Shown: positions 49,427-61,697 of the stretch, one piece after another
Layout of the letters: each line of letters begins with the position of its first letter
How positions within the stretch are numbered: position 1 is the stretch's first letter
Source of the DNA: Rotaria sp. Silwood1
Taxonomy: Eukaryota > Rotifera > Eurotatoria > Philodinida > Philodinidae
Reading direction: 5' to 3'
Assembly (NCBI GenBank): GCA_905250075.1
Contig: CAJNOP010000017.1
Coordinates: 905,017 to 969,016 of the forward strand
Length of the DNA stretch: 64,000 nt
The notes under the pieces: model-generated
Databases searched by the model: none
What the model was told of the DNA's origin: nothing
What the model saw: the letters and a program-made list of their open reading frames with translations, nothing else
Translations under genes and position numbers: made by a program

Positions 49427-52400
49427 ATGGCCTCTTCTAGTGATAGTGATGATAGCAGTTCAAGTGATATTGATGATGATTCTGTTTTTTATGATGCTAA
49501 TAGTAGTTTATCAAATACTGAAATAGAAAAGTAAGTTTTTATTAGAAATCTATGAATAAATTTTTCTTTTTTTGTTTTATAGCAGTCATCCTCTTCAAAG
49601 AGAACCGCGATGGAGAATATCATCGAGAGATGAATCATTAAAAAAACCTGTATGCTTATTAATAAAGTGAAATATTGTAGATATCTTGCAGTTTTTTTTC
49701 TTATTAGGAACATTTTTGTACGATTTCTTTAACTGATAAACAATTACAAGATATTGAAAGACGTGATAAGCTTCAACGTTTACGTTCTCAAGATATTCCT
49801 GATAATCGAAACAGTCAAAATGTTATAGTCAAAAACTTCCCTGAATCACCTTCAATTTTATCATCATCAATAGTAGAAGAAGAAGTATCAAGCGTTCAAG
49901 ATATATCATCAAAACTAGATGTTCTTAAAGATGATATTGATAATGAGCAAATCAAATGTCCAAAGAAGGTTTGAACACTGATTTTGTATTTTCTTTTCTG
50001 AGAAGCGTAGACCTAGTTGAGAGACTTTATTTTTCAAATAAGTTCTATAAATATGTAGTGCTTTAAGATAATCTCTATTCTGAAAAAAAAAAGACTGATG
50101 AATAATGAATTTTGATAAATTTGCTGAAAAGTAACAGAGTTCTAACTAGGGGTCGACAAGCTCAGCTCAGTTCCGCTCAGAGAAACGGTTCGAACAGCTC
50201 TTTTGAGCTGAGCTGAACTGGTGAACCGGTTCGTTTGAGCTGTGTTCCCAAAACAGAACACTTTTGTTCCGTTTTCGGGAAATAATTCCCATAACAGAAC
50301 AGAAGTGTTCTGTTTTGGGAACACAGCTCAAACGAACCTGTTCACCAGTTCAGTTCAGCTCAAAAGAGCTGTTCGAACAGTTTCTCTGAGCGGAACTGAG
50401 CTGAGCTTGTCGTCCCCTAGTTCTAACGGTGAATCATTTCTTACTGAAAAGGCGAAAATCCGGAAAACAGCCGTTTTTTCCTCCGATAGACTTTCTAAAA
50501 GCTTTTGTTGCATTTCAACGGAGACTCACAGGATACTCTGTTTTTCACCTTGACCTTAGGGTATATATAGTGAGGTCGACTATAGAATGGGTTAGCAACC
50601 CAACGAACACTCTCGATTCTGTTTTTATTCAGTGCTCATGATCAATATGCTCTTTACCGAAATTCGGCGATCTTCATTTCAATGACTGAATCTATTGGTG
50701 ATATTTTGAGATGATTTTTGCAGCGTATTATGTATGATAACTATTCAGAACGAGTGAAGGTAAGAAGTGGTCACAAACGAAACTCAAGAACAGAGATGAT
50801 CGAAAAGGCGTTCGGCGAACTTTCTTTTCAATAATGTTCGTTTGGACGATGAGATATATAACTGTTAGATATAAGAAATTTAAAGTTTGTGACACTTTCT
50901 AATATATAAAGTGAGGAAAAAAAGTTAAGCACACTTTTAGTATTTAGCTCATTTTTTCGTTATTCTGCGAGAGCTGAAAGATATTCTATACACCATTCGA
51001 TGAAGAATTTAACCGGCAACATTTCGGTAAAAAGTACTTATTCATATATTGGAATATTAACTAATTATTAATTAATTAATAGAATTTCGATTTATTTTTG
51101 ACTTCCAACTGCTTCATATGAAGGAGCATAAAAAACTGAACAAAATTGTATACGTACTTTTTCGAAAACAGCGGATTTCATGAGATTTTATTGTGTTTTT
51201 GGAGTATGTTCAGATTTAATTAGACATAGTATTCATAATTTTAAAAAAAATAAATTATGAAATGACACATTAAATACGCAAAAACTAGCGCGTTTTGCAG
51301 AGCAGCATTAGTTCTTTCAAATGACACGTTGCTGCTTTCTATACAAATCTTGCAATGTTTTCAAAATGTAGAATGCAAAATAACAGAAAAATGGCTGGAA
51401 ATTATGGCTCAAATTAGTTCTTACAAGTAAGGACGTTGTAACATTTGTACAGAATATTGTACAGGAAGCAGCAACGTGTCATTTGAAAGAGCTAATGCTG
51501 CTCTGCAAAACGCGCTAGTTTTTGCGTATTTAATGTGTCATTTCATAATTTATTTTTTTTATAAATTATGAATACTATGTCTAATTAAAACTGAACATAC
51601 TCCAAAAACACAATAAAATCTCATGAAATCCGCTGTTTTCGAAAAAGTAATTATACAATTTTGTTCAGTTTTCTATGCTTCTTCATATGAAGCAGTTGGA
51701 AGTTAAAAATAAATCGAAATTCTATTAATTAATATTCTAATATATGAATAAGTACTTTTTACCGAAATGTAGCCGGTTAAATTTTGCATCGAATGGTGTA
51801 TAGAATATCTTTCAGCTCTCGCGGAATAACGAAAAAATGAGCTAAATACCAAAAGTGTGCTAAACTTTTTTCCGCTGGAGAAAATATTTTTGTGTAGTAA
51901 AAAGTAAAATACGCGTGCTCTGAAAAATATTCTCATATCAGTTTTGTAGGCCGCTCTGAGAACTATCGAAATCACTATTTGGATATTTCCAATAAGTTGT
52001 TCTTGACCAGAGATTTTAAAAAATAAAAAGTGTGCTAAACTTTTTTCCCTAACTTTACTTTCGAAAAATCGGAATAATTTCGACTTTCTCACCAGACTTG
52101 AGGTCATCAGAGAGAATTCTAAGTCATACTTGAGTTTTAATCGATCCGAAGAGCCCATACTTGTCTAGATTAGAAAATTCTAGTTTGCATCTATGATATA
52201 CTTAAGAAAAAATATCATCAAAAGTTTTCTATTGATTCAAACAGTTGTTTATTCTCTTCATAGAGCTCTATATCTTCACTTTCAAAAGAAATTTTAACAA
52301 ATTCTTCTATTAAATCTTATGATTATCATCCGCCACTTTCATTACCTGCAGCATCAACACGTGGTACAGGTGGATATTATTCAAAGAATAGAACTTTATC

Positions 52401-55400
52401 TGCTAGTAGCGAGCCCAATGTAATTGATTTACATATGATTGATAGTATAACAAAATTCGGTGAATTAGCTCCAAATGGTCCAATATTAGATGATGAAGAA
52501 ATTCTTCAACAGCCAATTGTACTTGATCTTGATAGTGGAAAATATATTCCATTAAGTGATGCTAATCCCATGACACAAACAATAATGCAACGTACTCATA
52601 GAAGTGGAAGTATTATAACAGTACGTCGTAATTCAATATTGAATAGTCGGAATACTGTAAGAAATTCTTTATCGGATAATAATACTCTTAGTAAATCAGA
52701 ACTAAATCTTTCACATAAAAAAAATAAAAAACATGAAAATGCAGATGATGATGATAATGAATCAACATCATCTGAATCCTCAAGTACAAAATCAAGTCAT
52801 GCAACACTTAGATTATCATCATCAGTTACTGGTAAATCTTTAACATCTAATACACATTCACCAGTATCAATAAAAAAACAATTGAAAAATTTAGTTGTAA
52901 AAAATTTTTTACGTAAAATGAAACCTAAAACAGTCTATGAAAATAATAATTCAGGTGATATTGATGATGAAGAAGATGACACTGAAAGATCATTAATTAA
53001 TGATGGTTCAAATGGAGATTTAAAATATAAAGCATCAAGATATTTAAAAGAACCAACACAATTTGATAAAACACAATTATTACAAACAATTGTTGACGCT
53101 CATAATGGACCTATTTGGTGTATGAAGTAATTAATAGAAATTTTCTTGAAATAAATAAATTCTCTTGTTATTTTCTTTTTGTGTTTAATTAAATATAGAT
53201 TTTCACCTGATGGTTATCTTCTTGCAACAGGTGGTCAAGATTGTTTACTTAAAATTTGGGTACTAAAATCAGCACGACCATATTTTGATGATTTTTCTCG
53301 TATAACATCAAATCCATCGAAACCACAAAATGAAATATTAAGAAATAGATTTTATGAATTTCATCAAAATATATCATCTGAAACAATGACACCATCCAAT
53401 AATGCTAAACTTGGTCTAAATGAAATGCAAGTTCCACTTTATACTAAACCATTTTCAGAACTTGTTGGTCATCAAGCACCTGTACTCGATGTTGCTTGGT
53501 CAAAATCTTTATTTCTTCTATCATCATCTATGGATAAAACTGTTCGATTATGGCATTTAACTCGTTTAGAATGTTTATGCTATTTTCTTCATGTGGATTT
53601 TGTTTCGGCAATTGCTTTTCATCCACGAGATGATCGATATTTTATATCGGCAAGTTTAGATGGGTAAGATATTATGCATGATATTTATTTTTCGAAAAAT
53701 TGAACATAAGAAAAAAAATGTATTTAAATATTTGATCTTCTAATTTTAACCTTTTTTTCGTATCGTAGATTAAGCCTGAGATTTTTATTTCATTTCCATG
53801 ATATTTATTTTGCAATACTTTTTAAAAACAGGAATAAAGAATGGCATACCTAGGATTTAGACAGTTAGGAGACTTATTGAGAACTTCTTGGGTTTGGTCC
53901 CGAAGTCTAGTCTGAAGGTTTTAGACTCAACAGGCTCTAGTGATCAGGCTCATGTGGAAATCTTCTCAGATGTCAAATAACGTTTCGACTGAGACGATTT
54001 TCATTTGATGAGTACTAGTGAGTAATAGAAAAATCTAGAATGGTTTTGTTTTCCGAGCCTTTAGTTCTTGAGATATTTGAACTTTGTATCAACAAAGTTC
54101 TCCATGAGATTAGCTTATTGGATACAGTGTAACTTTTCTAGTATCTTCTATTCTGAGACATTCCAATATTCAAAATTGTCTGATATATATAAAAGCAAAT
54201 TTTGTTCATATATTCATGCTGATCTTCTCATATAAAAAGAAAACTGTTAATTCGTCATGTGATGAATTAGGCATAGATTTTTCTACTAATGAAAAAAATA
54301 CATAAATAAGAATTTAAATAGATAGAGTTTGAGCCATGTTTGGATACTTTAACTGCGACGTTTAATAATAAATTCAAAAAAGAAAACAGAATGATTACAT
54401 TTGCGAATAATCATACTTTTATTCTTCTTATGCTGTACATTGATTAAGAAAAGCTTAGAAAGCAATGAAATTGATTCGTATAAGATTACATTGTTGACAC
54501 ATTGTCCAGCCTAAAGAAAAAACTTGTGATGAATGTGCCATGGTACTATAGTGTTAGGTCACTATACAACTCATAATATATCAACTCGCGTTGATATGAT
54601 GCCGTTTGGCACGAGTGATATACCATAGTTGTTCATTGGTGTCACTTTGACGCAAGCACTTCACCTGTGTAGATAATATATGACTTGACACAGACCTTGT
54701 AGTAAGAGTACAATCATTCAATCCGAAAATAGTGTTGCGTGGGAAGAGAGTAAACTAGACCTCGATATGTTTGGAAGATACAAACAAAAAACAAAAAGAA
54801 ACTCAGTGGGCGAATATTGCAATGTTGGTATTTGACTGTAACTGTTTAAGGCCACTCCCCTCAAAAAAGTCACTTTTCGTCAGAATCATCGAAATTGAGA
54901 AAAATGCATAGGGAGATAGCCCGTGATCTGCTCTTTCATATACGACAAAAATTTATACTCGGCACCTCCTTTTTTCCCAAAAAATTTTGTAGGTTTTCAT
55001 CACCCCCTATTCGAAAAACAGGCCGCTTTTACAAAAAACCGAAAATCATTTTTCGTTTTTCTCAACGTGGGTTCAACGACGTATCTCCAGCAGAACTCCA
55101 TCGCAGTAAGAGATAAAGCCAAATATTTTTTTTTTGTTTGAAAGCTTATGTGCAGGGCTAGCGACTCTCGTGGCCCTTTTTTTAAAATAAGCTTTTTTAT
55201 TATCATAGAAGATAACATCTCTATCGGAAGAGCGCAATTTTTAGAGAGGTTTTTTGAGTCATTGAACTTTCGCTCCGGTTTTTTCCCCTAAAAAGTAAGA
55301 CTTTAAAAAAGAAGGGCCACGAGAGTCGCTGCATTCTGATATGCTCTTCTAAACAAAAAAAAAATTAAATGTCTAGAATGAAGACCCACAGAGAAAACTT

Positions 55401-58400
55401 GGAGATACTAAAGAGCTATTTTTGGCCCTTGTTTGGTGCATATCTCGATTAAACATCGTGCAATAGGGCTGAAAATTTGATCATAGCCATGTCTCATCAG
55501 TCCCAACATATCCTGAAATTTTCATGTCATTTGAATGTTCCTGAGCTAAGATCGATTTTTGAGGGGAGGGGGGGGGGAGGGGTGGCCTTAACTTTTAAGA
55601 ACGTCAGAGAGAAAATAATGTCAATAGAGATTGTGCGAATAAGCGTTTGATTAAATTTGACGAGAGGAAGATGATAATAAAATTAATCGCACAACAACCA
55701 ACAAATGAAATTCACAAGAGCGATCCATCTTCCTTATTCCTTTAAACAAACACTAGAAAAAGAAGCTAGTTGAACCCGCTTGAACTTTCGTTTATGTGTC
55801 GATTTCTCTTCATTAAAAATATATTTACATCTCCAGAAAAGAAGTAATATGCAAGTTACAACTTGCTTCATGAAACTAATCTCATTGAGACCTTTGTGCA
55901 TGCTTAGTTTGAAATCAAATCTTGAAGATTAATTTTCCATGTGACTTGAGATAGTCAACAGCTTTTTGTAGGAAAAATTCAGTAAAATTTCGATATTTCA
56001 AGAACAAACGACCGAAACACTAAATCATTCTACACTTATCTATCAATCACTAGCACTCATCAAATGAACATCGTCTCAGTCGAAAAGCGATTCGACATCT
56101 GGAGAGAGTCTTTTGTCAGATGGTCAGGCTTGTAGCGGAGTTTAGCTAACGTAGTTTAAATCAGTAGAGAAGACTCAGCTTTCTCTAGCCCTTACTGATT
56201 ACACTACTAAGAATAAAAAATGATATAGATTTCTAAACATCATCATTCAACTTCGTTAAAATCGAATAACCTTTTTGAAAATCTTTAGTTAATATGTACT
56301 GGAAAACTTCCATTGCTTTCGTATTCTAGTAAATACGTAAAGAAAACTCCTTTTTGGACCTTTAGTGAAAGCAATTCATCGGAAAACTTTTAAAGTTTCA
56401 GGATAGATAGATCCCGATAAGTACAACAAAAAAATAGCATAGACGTAAAAGTTACGAATGCTTCTCTATGAAAAATATTCATGTAAAACCTATTTTTTAT
56501 TGACTTCACTTTATTTTGGAGGATTGTAATTGCTTTGAATTAAGAACCGATTTTTTTTCTCAAGACTTTCTACTTCTTGTATTTTATGCTTATTTATTAA
56601 ATATTTAACATAGCTGCAAGTTATTGTGAGACTTTTGAAAATAGTCTTCGAAGAACAATGTGCATGATAAAGCACTTTTCTTTTCAGTAGATTGAAACTA
56701 AGTCTATACAAATACAAAAAAAAAACACAACGTTCTCATACAGAGACTACTGACATATGGTTTTTTTCCATTCTGTATTGATTGGTTTCTATATAATAGA
56801 ATACATACAAATATTTTTATGAAAGAATGCAAGTAGTATTCAATGGTTCTTCTTTTCCGGACCGAAACTTGTTTAGATTTTTCAATCTTTTTGATTCAGC
56901 TCCTATACGCTTCGAAATGTTCTATATATACATATATATAGTACATATGTCAAAAATCGATATACAATTATAACAGTAAAAGAATAATATTTTCGTTGAT
57001 CAACATCAATATATTTACATTATTTTGTTTATTTTGGAAAATGAGTTTCTGACGAAAGAAAAACAGTGGAGAAAGTCTTCTATTTCTCAATCATATTGCT
57101 TCCAATAAAGCTGAAACTTTCTACTACTAATATTAGAAAATATTTATGGTGCTTATCTTTTCTTTTGATATCGAGGTCAAATGTGTCATTAATTTTTTCT
57201 AAGTGCTTATGAGAGAAGTTCCTCAACTGATTAATAACTTTGAAGTCTGAACTATGGGCATCATATGGATCCTAATGAGTTATGATTACCCTGAAAAAAA
57301 ACAGTTTTTATCCATAGTTTATTACTGCTATTGTGATGCTGCATTTTTGTAGTATTTCCGAAGTTAATGCCGTGGTCCTTCTCTGGAATACTATGAAAAT
57401 TCATTTTCAAATTTCAACTTAAAACTTTGCACAGACACAAATCTTAATCAAAATAGTTTATTATAAATGCTCTATGTAGAGTTCGGACTCGTTCGAAACC
57501 TGCTTTGATATTCTCAATGAAATTTTCTAATCGTCATTGAACAATCGTCCAGATGATACAAGATAATTTTTTTCCAAGATTCTGTGTTCTATGGCTCGAG
57601 AATCTACACATTTCTCAAACTACTGGAGCTCATCATATCCTAAGTTTTCGAACCGAAATTCGTGTTTAACTTGACGGGTTCTAGTTTTTTGTCTTTTGAT
57701 TTGTTTTTTTGCCTGAAGTAAGAACATCAAATCTGCTGGTGTATATAACCAGTGAAAAATACAAGTCTTTGTCATAGCTGTTTCTTAGGATAGGAACAAA
57801 AAGAAATATCTCGAACTTTAAAAAACTATTCACGATGAGTTCAGTCTTCATGGAAAGTACCAAGTCAACGAAAACCTTTGCTTAGTGGTCTTTAGAAGTA
57901 TTATAGAATTAATAAAGAAAAACTAAATAATTCAACAACAGTAAGCTAACAATCCGTGATATTTTCAATGTATTCATAACTAATTAGAGTCTGCATGATG
58001 CACATAGCCTCGATTCAAAATGGAATGATTAGTTGAAGAACCTTCTCTCAATAGGAAAAGATTTCTAATGAGCAAAAAATACATCCTTAGAGTGCTCTTA
58101 GAATTTTGGTGTTTTTATACAAACACAAAAATATCAAACGAAGTCATTGTAAGCCGTGTCTTGCACTTGCAATAAAATTTTCAGCTCTATCAGACATATT
58201 GTGGATGAAAAAGCAACGGTAAGGACATTTTTTGCCCTTTCTATATCAAATATCTTCTACCGAAAAGCATCTGTGAATATTTTGTCCATGACAGTTTTTG
58301 TTATTCTCATTGAAACCGATCTATCTTTAAGCTTTTAAAATTATTTTAAGCTTTCAGAAAAATGACGGAGGAATTTTTCTTTAAGATATAATCTTTAAAT

Positions 58401-59549
58401 AAAATATTTTAGACATGTACGTCTATGGAATATTCCTGATAAACGTGTAGTGCATTGGACATTAATACCAGCTCAAGCATCATCTCAAATAACTGCTGCT
58501 GAAGCTAATTTAATAACAGCTGTGAATTTTTGTGATGATGGCCGTAGAGTAACTGTTGGAACATTTGATGGTCGATTTTTATTTTATACTGATTCATTAC
58601 AATATGATGTATGAATTTTCCATTATTTCTTTTCATATATTTTTTGTTAGAACATTTGTTTTTTTTATTTTGTTTTCATTTAGACTGTAATACATATTGG
58701 AGATAAAGACGTTACTCGAAGTGTTCGATCAAGAAAACGTCGAAAACCATCTAAAATTACAGGCATTGAATCAATGAATTCAAATAATTCAAAAGTATAC
58801 ATGATGAATTGAAAGAAAGAAATTTTAAATAAGTTTTTGTTTTCTCAAGGTATTAATTACATCAAATGATTCTCGAATACGTTTATTTAATATTCGATCG
58901 AAAGAAATTGAATGTAAATATCGTGGCTATTTAAATCAATCAAGTCAAATTCGAGCATCATTTAGTTATGATGATCGATATATCATTAGGTATAATTTCA
59001 GTTTTATTTTCTCATAATTTTTAATTTCTTGTGTTTTTTTTTTCAAGTGGCAGTGAAGATTCTTGGTTTTATATATGGAGAACTAAACCAAATAGCGATG
59101 ATAGTGATTCCCCAATAAATGCTAAATTAACACGAAAACAACGACGTTATTTTGAGCGTGCATTTGAACGTATTCGAGGTGATATAAAGAACAAAAATCA
59201 AACAATCAACAACAATTTTAATCGAAAAAAACTAAAATTCAATGTCTTCTTTTTTTTTTCTGTTCTAGTTCATAATACAATGGTAACATCTGCGATCTTT
59301 GCACCAAATTCAAGTTTAATAATGAATTATTTATATTCATCAAGTGATAGTTCATCTTTAATAAATTATTCTCCTATTTCAACAACATCAAGTATAGATA
59401 CTAATCGAACACGAATAAGTGGTATAAATATTGCATCAAATTCATCTGAAGGCTTATCGATCACGAATAATACAGGACCAATTTATGTGATGGTAACAGC
59501 AGACTCTAAAGGTCAATTAAAACTGCTTGTTAATCGATATCATCGTTAA
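49427..59549 (+). CDS. WDR44: WDR44 (Rab11-binding WD-repeat protein)
   Basis: Rab11 effector of the recycling endosome and tubular-export system. Exons: 49427-49530, 49583-49649, 49708-49968, 52264-53126, 53199-53663, 58413-58608, 58684-58794, 58850-58989, 59048-59178, 59269-59549; the frame closes, giving 872 aa against 913 in human. The N-terminus, MASSSDSDD, aligns with the MASESDTEE start of human WDR44. It contains an acidic tract followed by VFYDA, an FFAT-like VAP-binding core. The middle is Ser/Asn-rich and low-complexity. The WD40 domain (about 425-860) includes HNGPIWCMKFSPDGYLLATG, GHQAPVLDVAWSKS, SSSMDKTVRLWHL, AIAFHPRDDRYFISASLDG, HVRLWNIPDKRVVHW and SGSEDSWFYIWRTK, highly characteristic of WDR44. 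An in-frame upstream ATG at 49418 would add three residues. AATAAA lies at 59591. Two introns (2.3 and 4.7 kb) carry transposon-like elements. Confidence 0.94.
50147..50419. mobile_element. hAT-type palindromic MITE with exact 8-bp target duplication
   Basis: Near-perfect 273-bp palindrome with arms of about 130 bp and a centre near 50283. It starts TAGGGGTCGACAAGCTC and ends in the reverse complement with one change. GTTCTAAC stands immediately on both sides (50139-50146 and 50420-50427). TAGGGG-type termini plus an 8-bp duplication are the hAT superfamily signature. It is visibly more GC-rich than its surroundings and its arms hardly differ, both suggesting a young insertion. It carries no transposase. 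Confidence 0.9.
50909..52055. mobile_element. Tc1/mariner-type foldback element, about 1.15 kb
   Basis: Left terminus AAGTGAGGAAAAAAAGTTAA, and the reverse complement of the right terminus AAGTTAGGGAAAAAAGTTTA, each flanked by TA (50907-50908, 52056-52057). Arms of about 430 bp (to about 51365, and from 51465) are highly similar, enclosing a loop of about 100 bp. The terminal motif AAAGTGTGCTAAACTTTTTTCC occurs twice on the right (51860 and 52028), so about 170 bp was duplicated or inserted there. Overlapping 60-150 codon frames are products of the repeat rather than genes. Confidence 0.8.
53860..56165. mobile_element. Outer inverted-repeat element, interrupted
   Basis: The segment at 53960-54045 (with TTTCGACTGAGACGAT and TTTCATTTGATGAGT) returns in reverse complement at about 56025-56112. 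Flanking blocks also pair: ATGAGATTAGCTT near 54105 against about 55880. The arms are diverged, around 300 bp, with 1.7 kb between them. Precise termini and target duplication were not resolved. Confidence 0.6.
54850..55587. mobile_element. TTAA-flanked short-TIR element nested in the outer repeat
   Basis: The left end reads GGCCACTCCCCTCAAAAA. The right end, on the opposite strand, is GGCCACCCCTCC and so on, with an expanded C-run before CCTCAAAAATCG. TTAA stands at both borders (54846-54849 and 55588-55591), which is the piggyBac-type target, though a TA duplication inside TTAA is equally possible. A diverged relative lies at 39257-39906. No transposase frame. Confidence 0.75.
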
Positions 59550-61697
59550 ATGCATAAATCGTTGAATAATATGTAATGTGATAATTTCATAATAAATAAT
59601 CTCTGTCGTTTCCTTTTTTTTGTATCTTCAAAAATACTAATTCAGCTTCGCAAATATCCGAATAGTGATATTTATATATATGCACGTATATGTAGAATTT
59701 GTTTCCTTTGCTATTTTTTTTTTTGACTATAACAGTAGTGCGTACATGTGACGAAATTGGGTATTTAATGTCTTTCAGAATAATTCCATTTTTTTTTTCT
59801 TTATACTTTATGTTTGTTTTTAATTAACTTCATTTTTTATATATATACATATAATCGATAAATCTTTGTGAATGAAATGAAAAGAAAGCCACATAATCAA
59901 TCATTTTGTCTTATTTTTTTTTTTATTTTAGAAAAGAAAAAGAAAAGTGATGAAGATTACATTTCAACATATAATTATCATTTTACATGCAAATAGGTAA
60001 GTGACTTTTTGAAAAGAGAAAATTATTGATATAAGACATTTATCTTTTTCATCGATGACCTTTGTTTTTCTATATGTTTGGCCTTCTTAATCTATAGTCG
60101 CCGGTGGGCAAGTGTGTGCATATGTGCGTGTTCGCTCATTGCTTGCATGCGTTCTTTCGCCTGCAACTACGATCGTTTTTCATCGTTATATATATATATG
60201 CTTGCGTACTCCTATATATTTGATAGGTTCGATAAAAAAGCATTACTTGGACAGCGGGTGGGAAATAAGAAAAATGGTATCTTATATGTGTGTGTGCGCG
60301 CATTAGAAAGCAGCATGCAAGCTATAGTTTGGTTGTTGTATGGCATCACTAGAAGTCAGTCGTAGAAATAGATCTACATCTCTATTTTAGCATTACCAGA
60401 CACACACACACATTTGAAAGAGGAAGAGAATCGCATCCTCAAGAGTTTTCCTATGGTAAAGTAATTCAACTAAGTGATAAATGTCTTTGCCATTTTGATG
60501 TCTTAGTACATGGATAATAAAAAACGATCTGCTATTTGAAGAGGTCTAAATGTAGAATTGACAAAAAACATTCATAGTTCTAATGTGATTTGTTTTAGTT
60601 ACTTATAGAATTATTCTTTTTTCTTCGTCTTCTTCATCACATATGATTTCTCGAATTGTTTTTCTTCGACGTAGTAACTCGATATTATTTGATAATGACA
60701 ACAGGTGGTTTTACTTAATAATTTTCTTCACATATTCTCTGTCTTTAATCCATTAGATATTATTACCATTACTACTAATAACAGTAATAATAATAGTTTT
60801 TTATGTTTTATCGACACATGTATTAATATCTATTAGCGGAACGTTTATAAAATATATTTCCTTTTATCAGAACTAAGTTAACGTTTATTATAAATGTTTT
60901 TTTCGTGCGTGATGATTTATTGTGCTATAAAAATATTTAAGTCCTATCATATAGAATGCACTTAAAAACAAAAAAAAATGAAATGAAAATACAGTCATAT
61001 ATATATAAATTCATTGAGATAATGGTAGTCAAAGGCAGAAAGTACATTTTAATTGCATAGACATATACATGCGCATCGTATCCTGAAAAGATGTTGGAAA
61101 AACAGAATAGAAAAGAGAAAAATGGTTGATTGCAATCCAATGTTGTTATGTGTCAAAGGAGCATGAGGATTATGTGTATTATCATCAACAATGTCTATGC
61201 TCTTTTTTTCCTTCCTTCTCTTTCTATTTACTCGTTTGTTTTCTATCTACTATACTACTGAGGTAGAGCAAAGAAGAAAAGAGCAGTAACAACAGCGCCA
61301 ATTCTAGCCAAATATCTATCATCAAATCATCATCACTACTATATTTCCATAAACTAGCAATCGAGCAGAAGCGCTATTTTTTTCTTTATCGCCATCTTTT
61401 TCTCTACAAACAATTTATTAAAGCAATCTGTACATAATATGTAGGGACTCTTCTATCTTTATTTTTTATATAATCTATTAATTATCTCCACCTGCCTTGT
61501 ACTCTTTTACTTAATCTTTCTATACTTCTATAATCCAGCTTTCACAGATAGGGCCATATAACACATATGTCTTATATATGTACAATATGAAGAAGAATTT
61601 GTAATTTGGGTGATGCCTTCAGATAAACAACAATAATCATAACAGTGCAATCGTCACCATGTAAAAAAGATTTATTTTGCTTCATCGATAAACGATA
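59550..61697. other. WDR44 3' flank and INPP5A upstream region
   Basis: The WDR44 polyadenylation signal is at 59591-59596. T-rich runs dominate to about 59960, then AT-rich spacer with a CA repeat at about 60401-60412. Several short frames (60078-60365 and others) are unremarkable. The segment just before 61698 is the likely INPP5A 5' UTR. Confidence 0.45.

Larger units (their letters stand above)
49969..52263 (+). other. WDR44 intron 3 with two foldback elements
   Basis: 2.3-kb intron containing the hAT-type palindrome (50147-50419), a repeat segment related to NPEPPS intron 5 (about 50743-50870) and the long TA-flanked hairpin (50909-52055). Very little unique sequence is left. Confidence 0.65.
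53664..58412 (+). other. WDR44 intron 5, 4.7 kb, transposon-rich
   Basis: The largest intron in the window. It contains an outer inverted-repeat pair (about 53860-54170 and 55830-56165), a younger TTAA-flanked element between them (54850-55587), and a segment near 57480-57540 related to NPEPPS intron 5. A further 1-2 kb (56200-58400) is AT-rich with no recognised feature. Confidence 0.65.

Noticed and set aside
50142-50641. Overlapping frames on both strands, 60-103 codons
   Set aside because: They mirror each other because they lie in the palindromic hAT-type element; not genes.
51703-52158. 151-codon minus-strand frame
   Set aside because: Lies almost entirely in the arm and right end of the foldback element; no transposase motifs.
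59179-59268. Continuous frame through an Asn/Lys/Phe-rich stretch in WDR44
   Set aside because: Better explained as a 90-bp intron; removing it restores the conserved HNTMVTSAIFAPN segment directly after the preceding exon.
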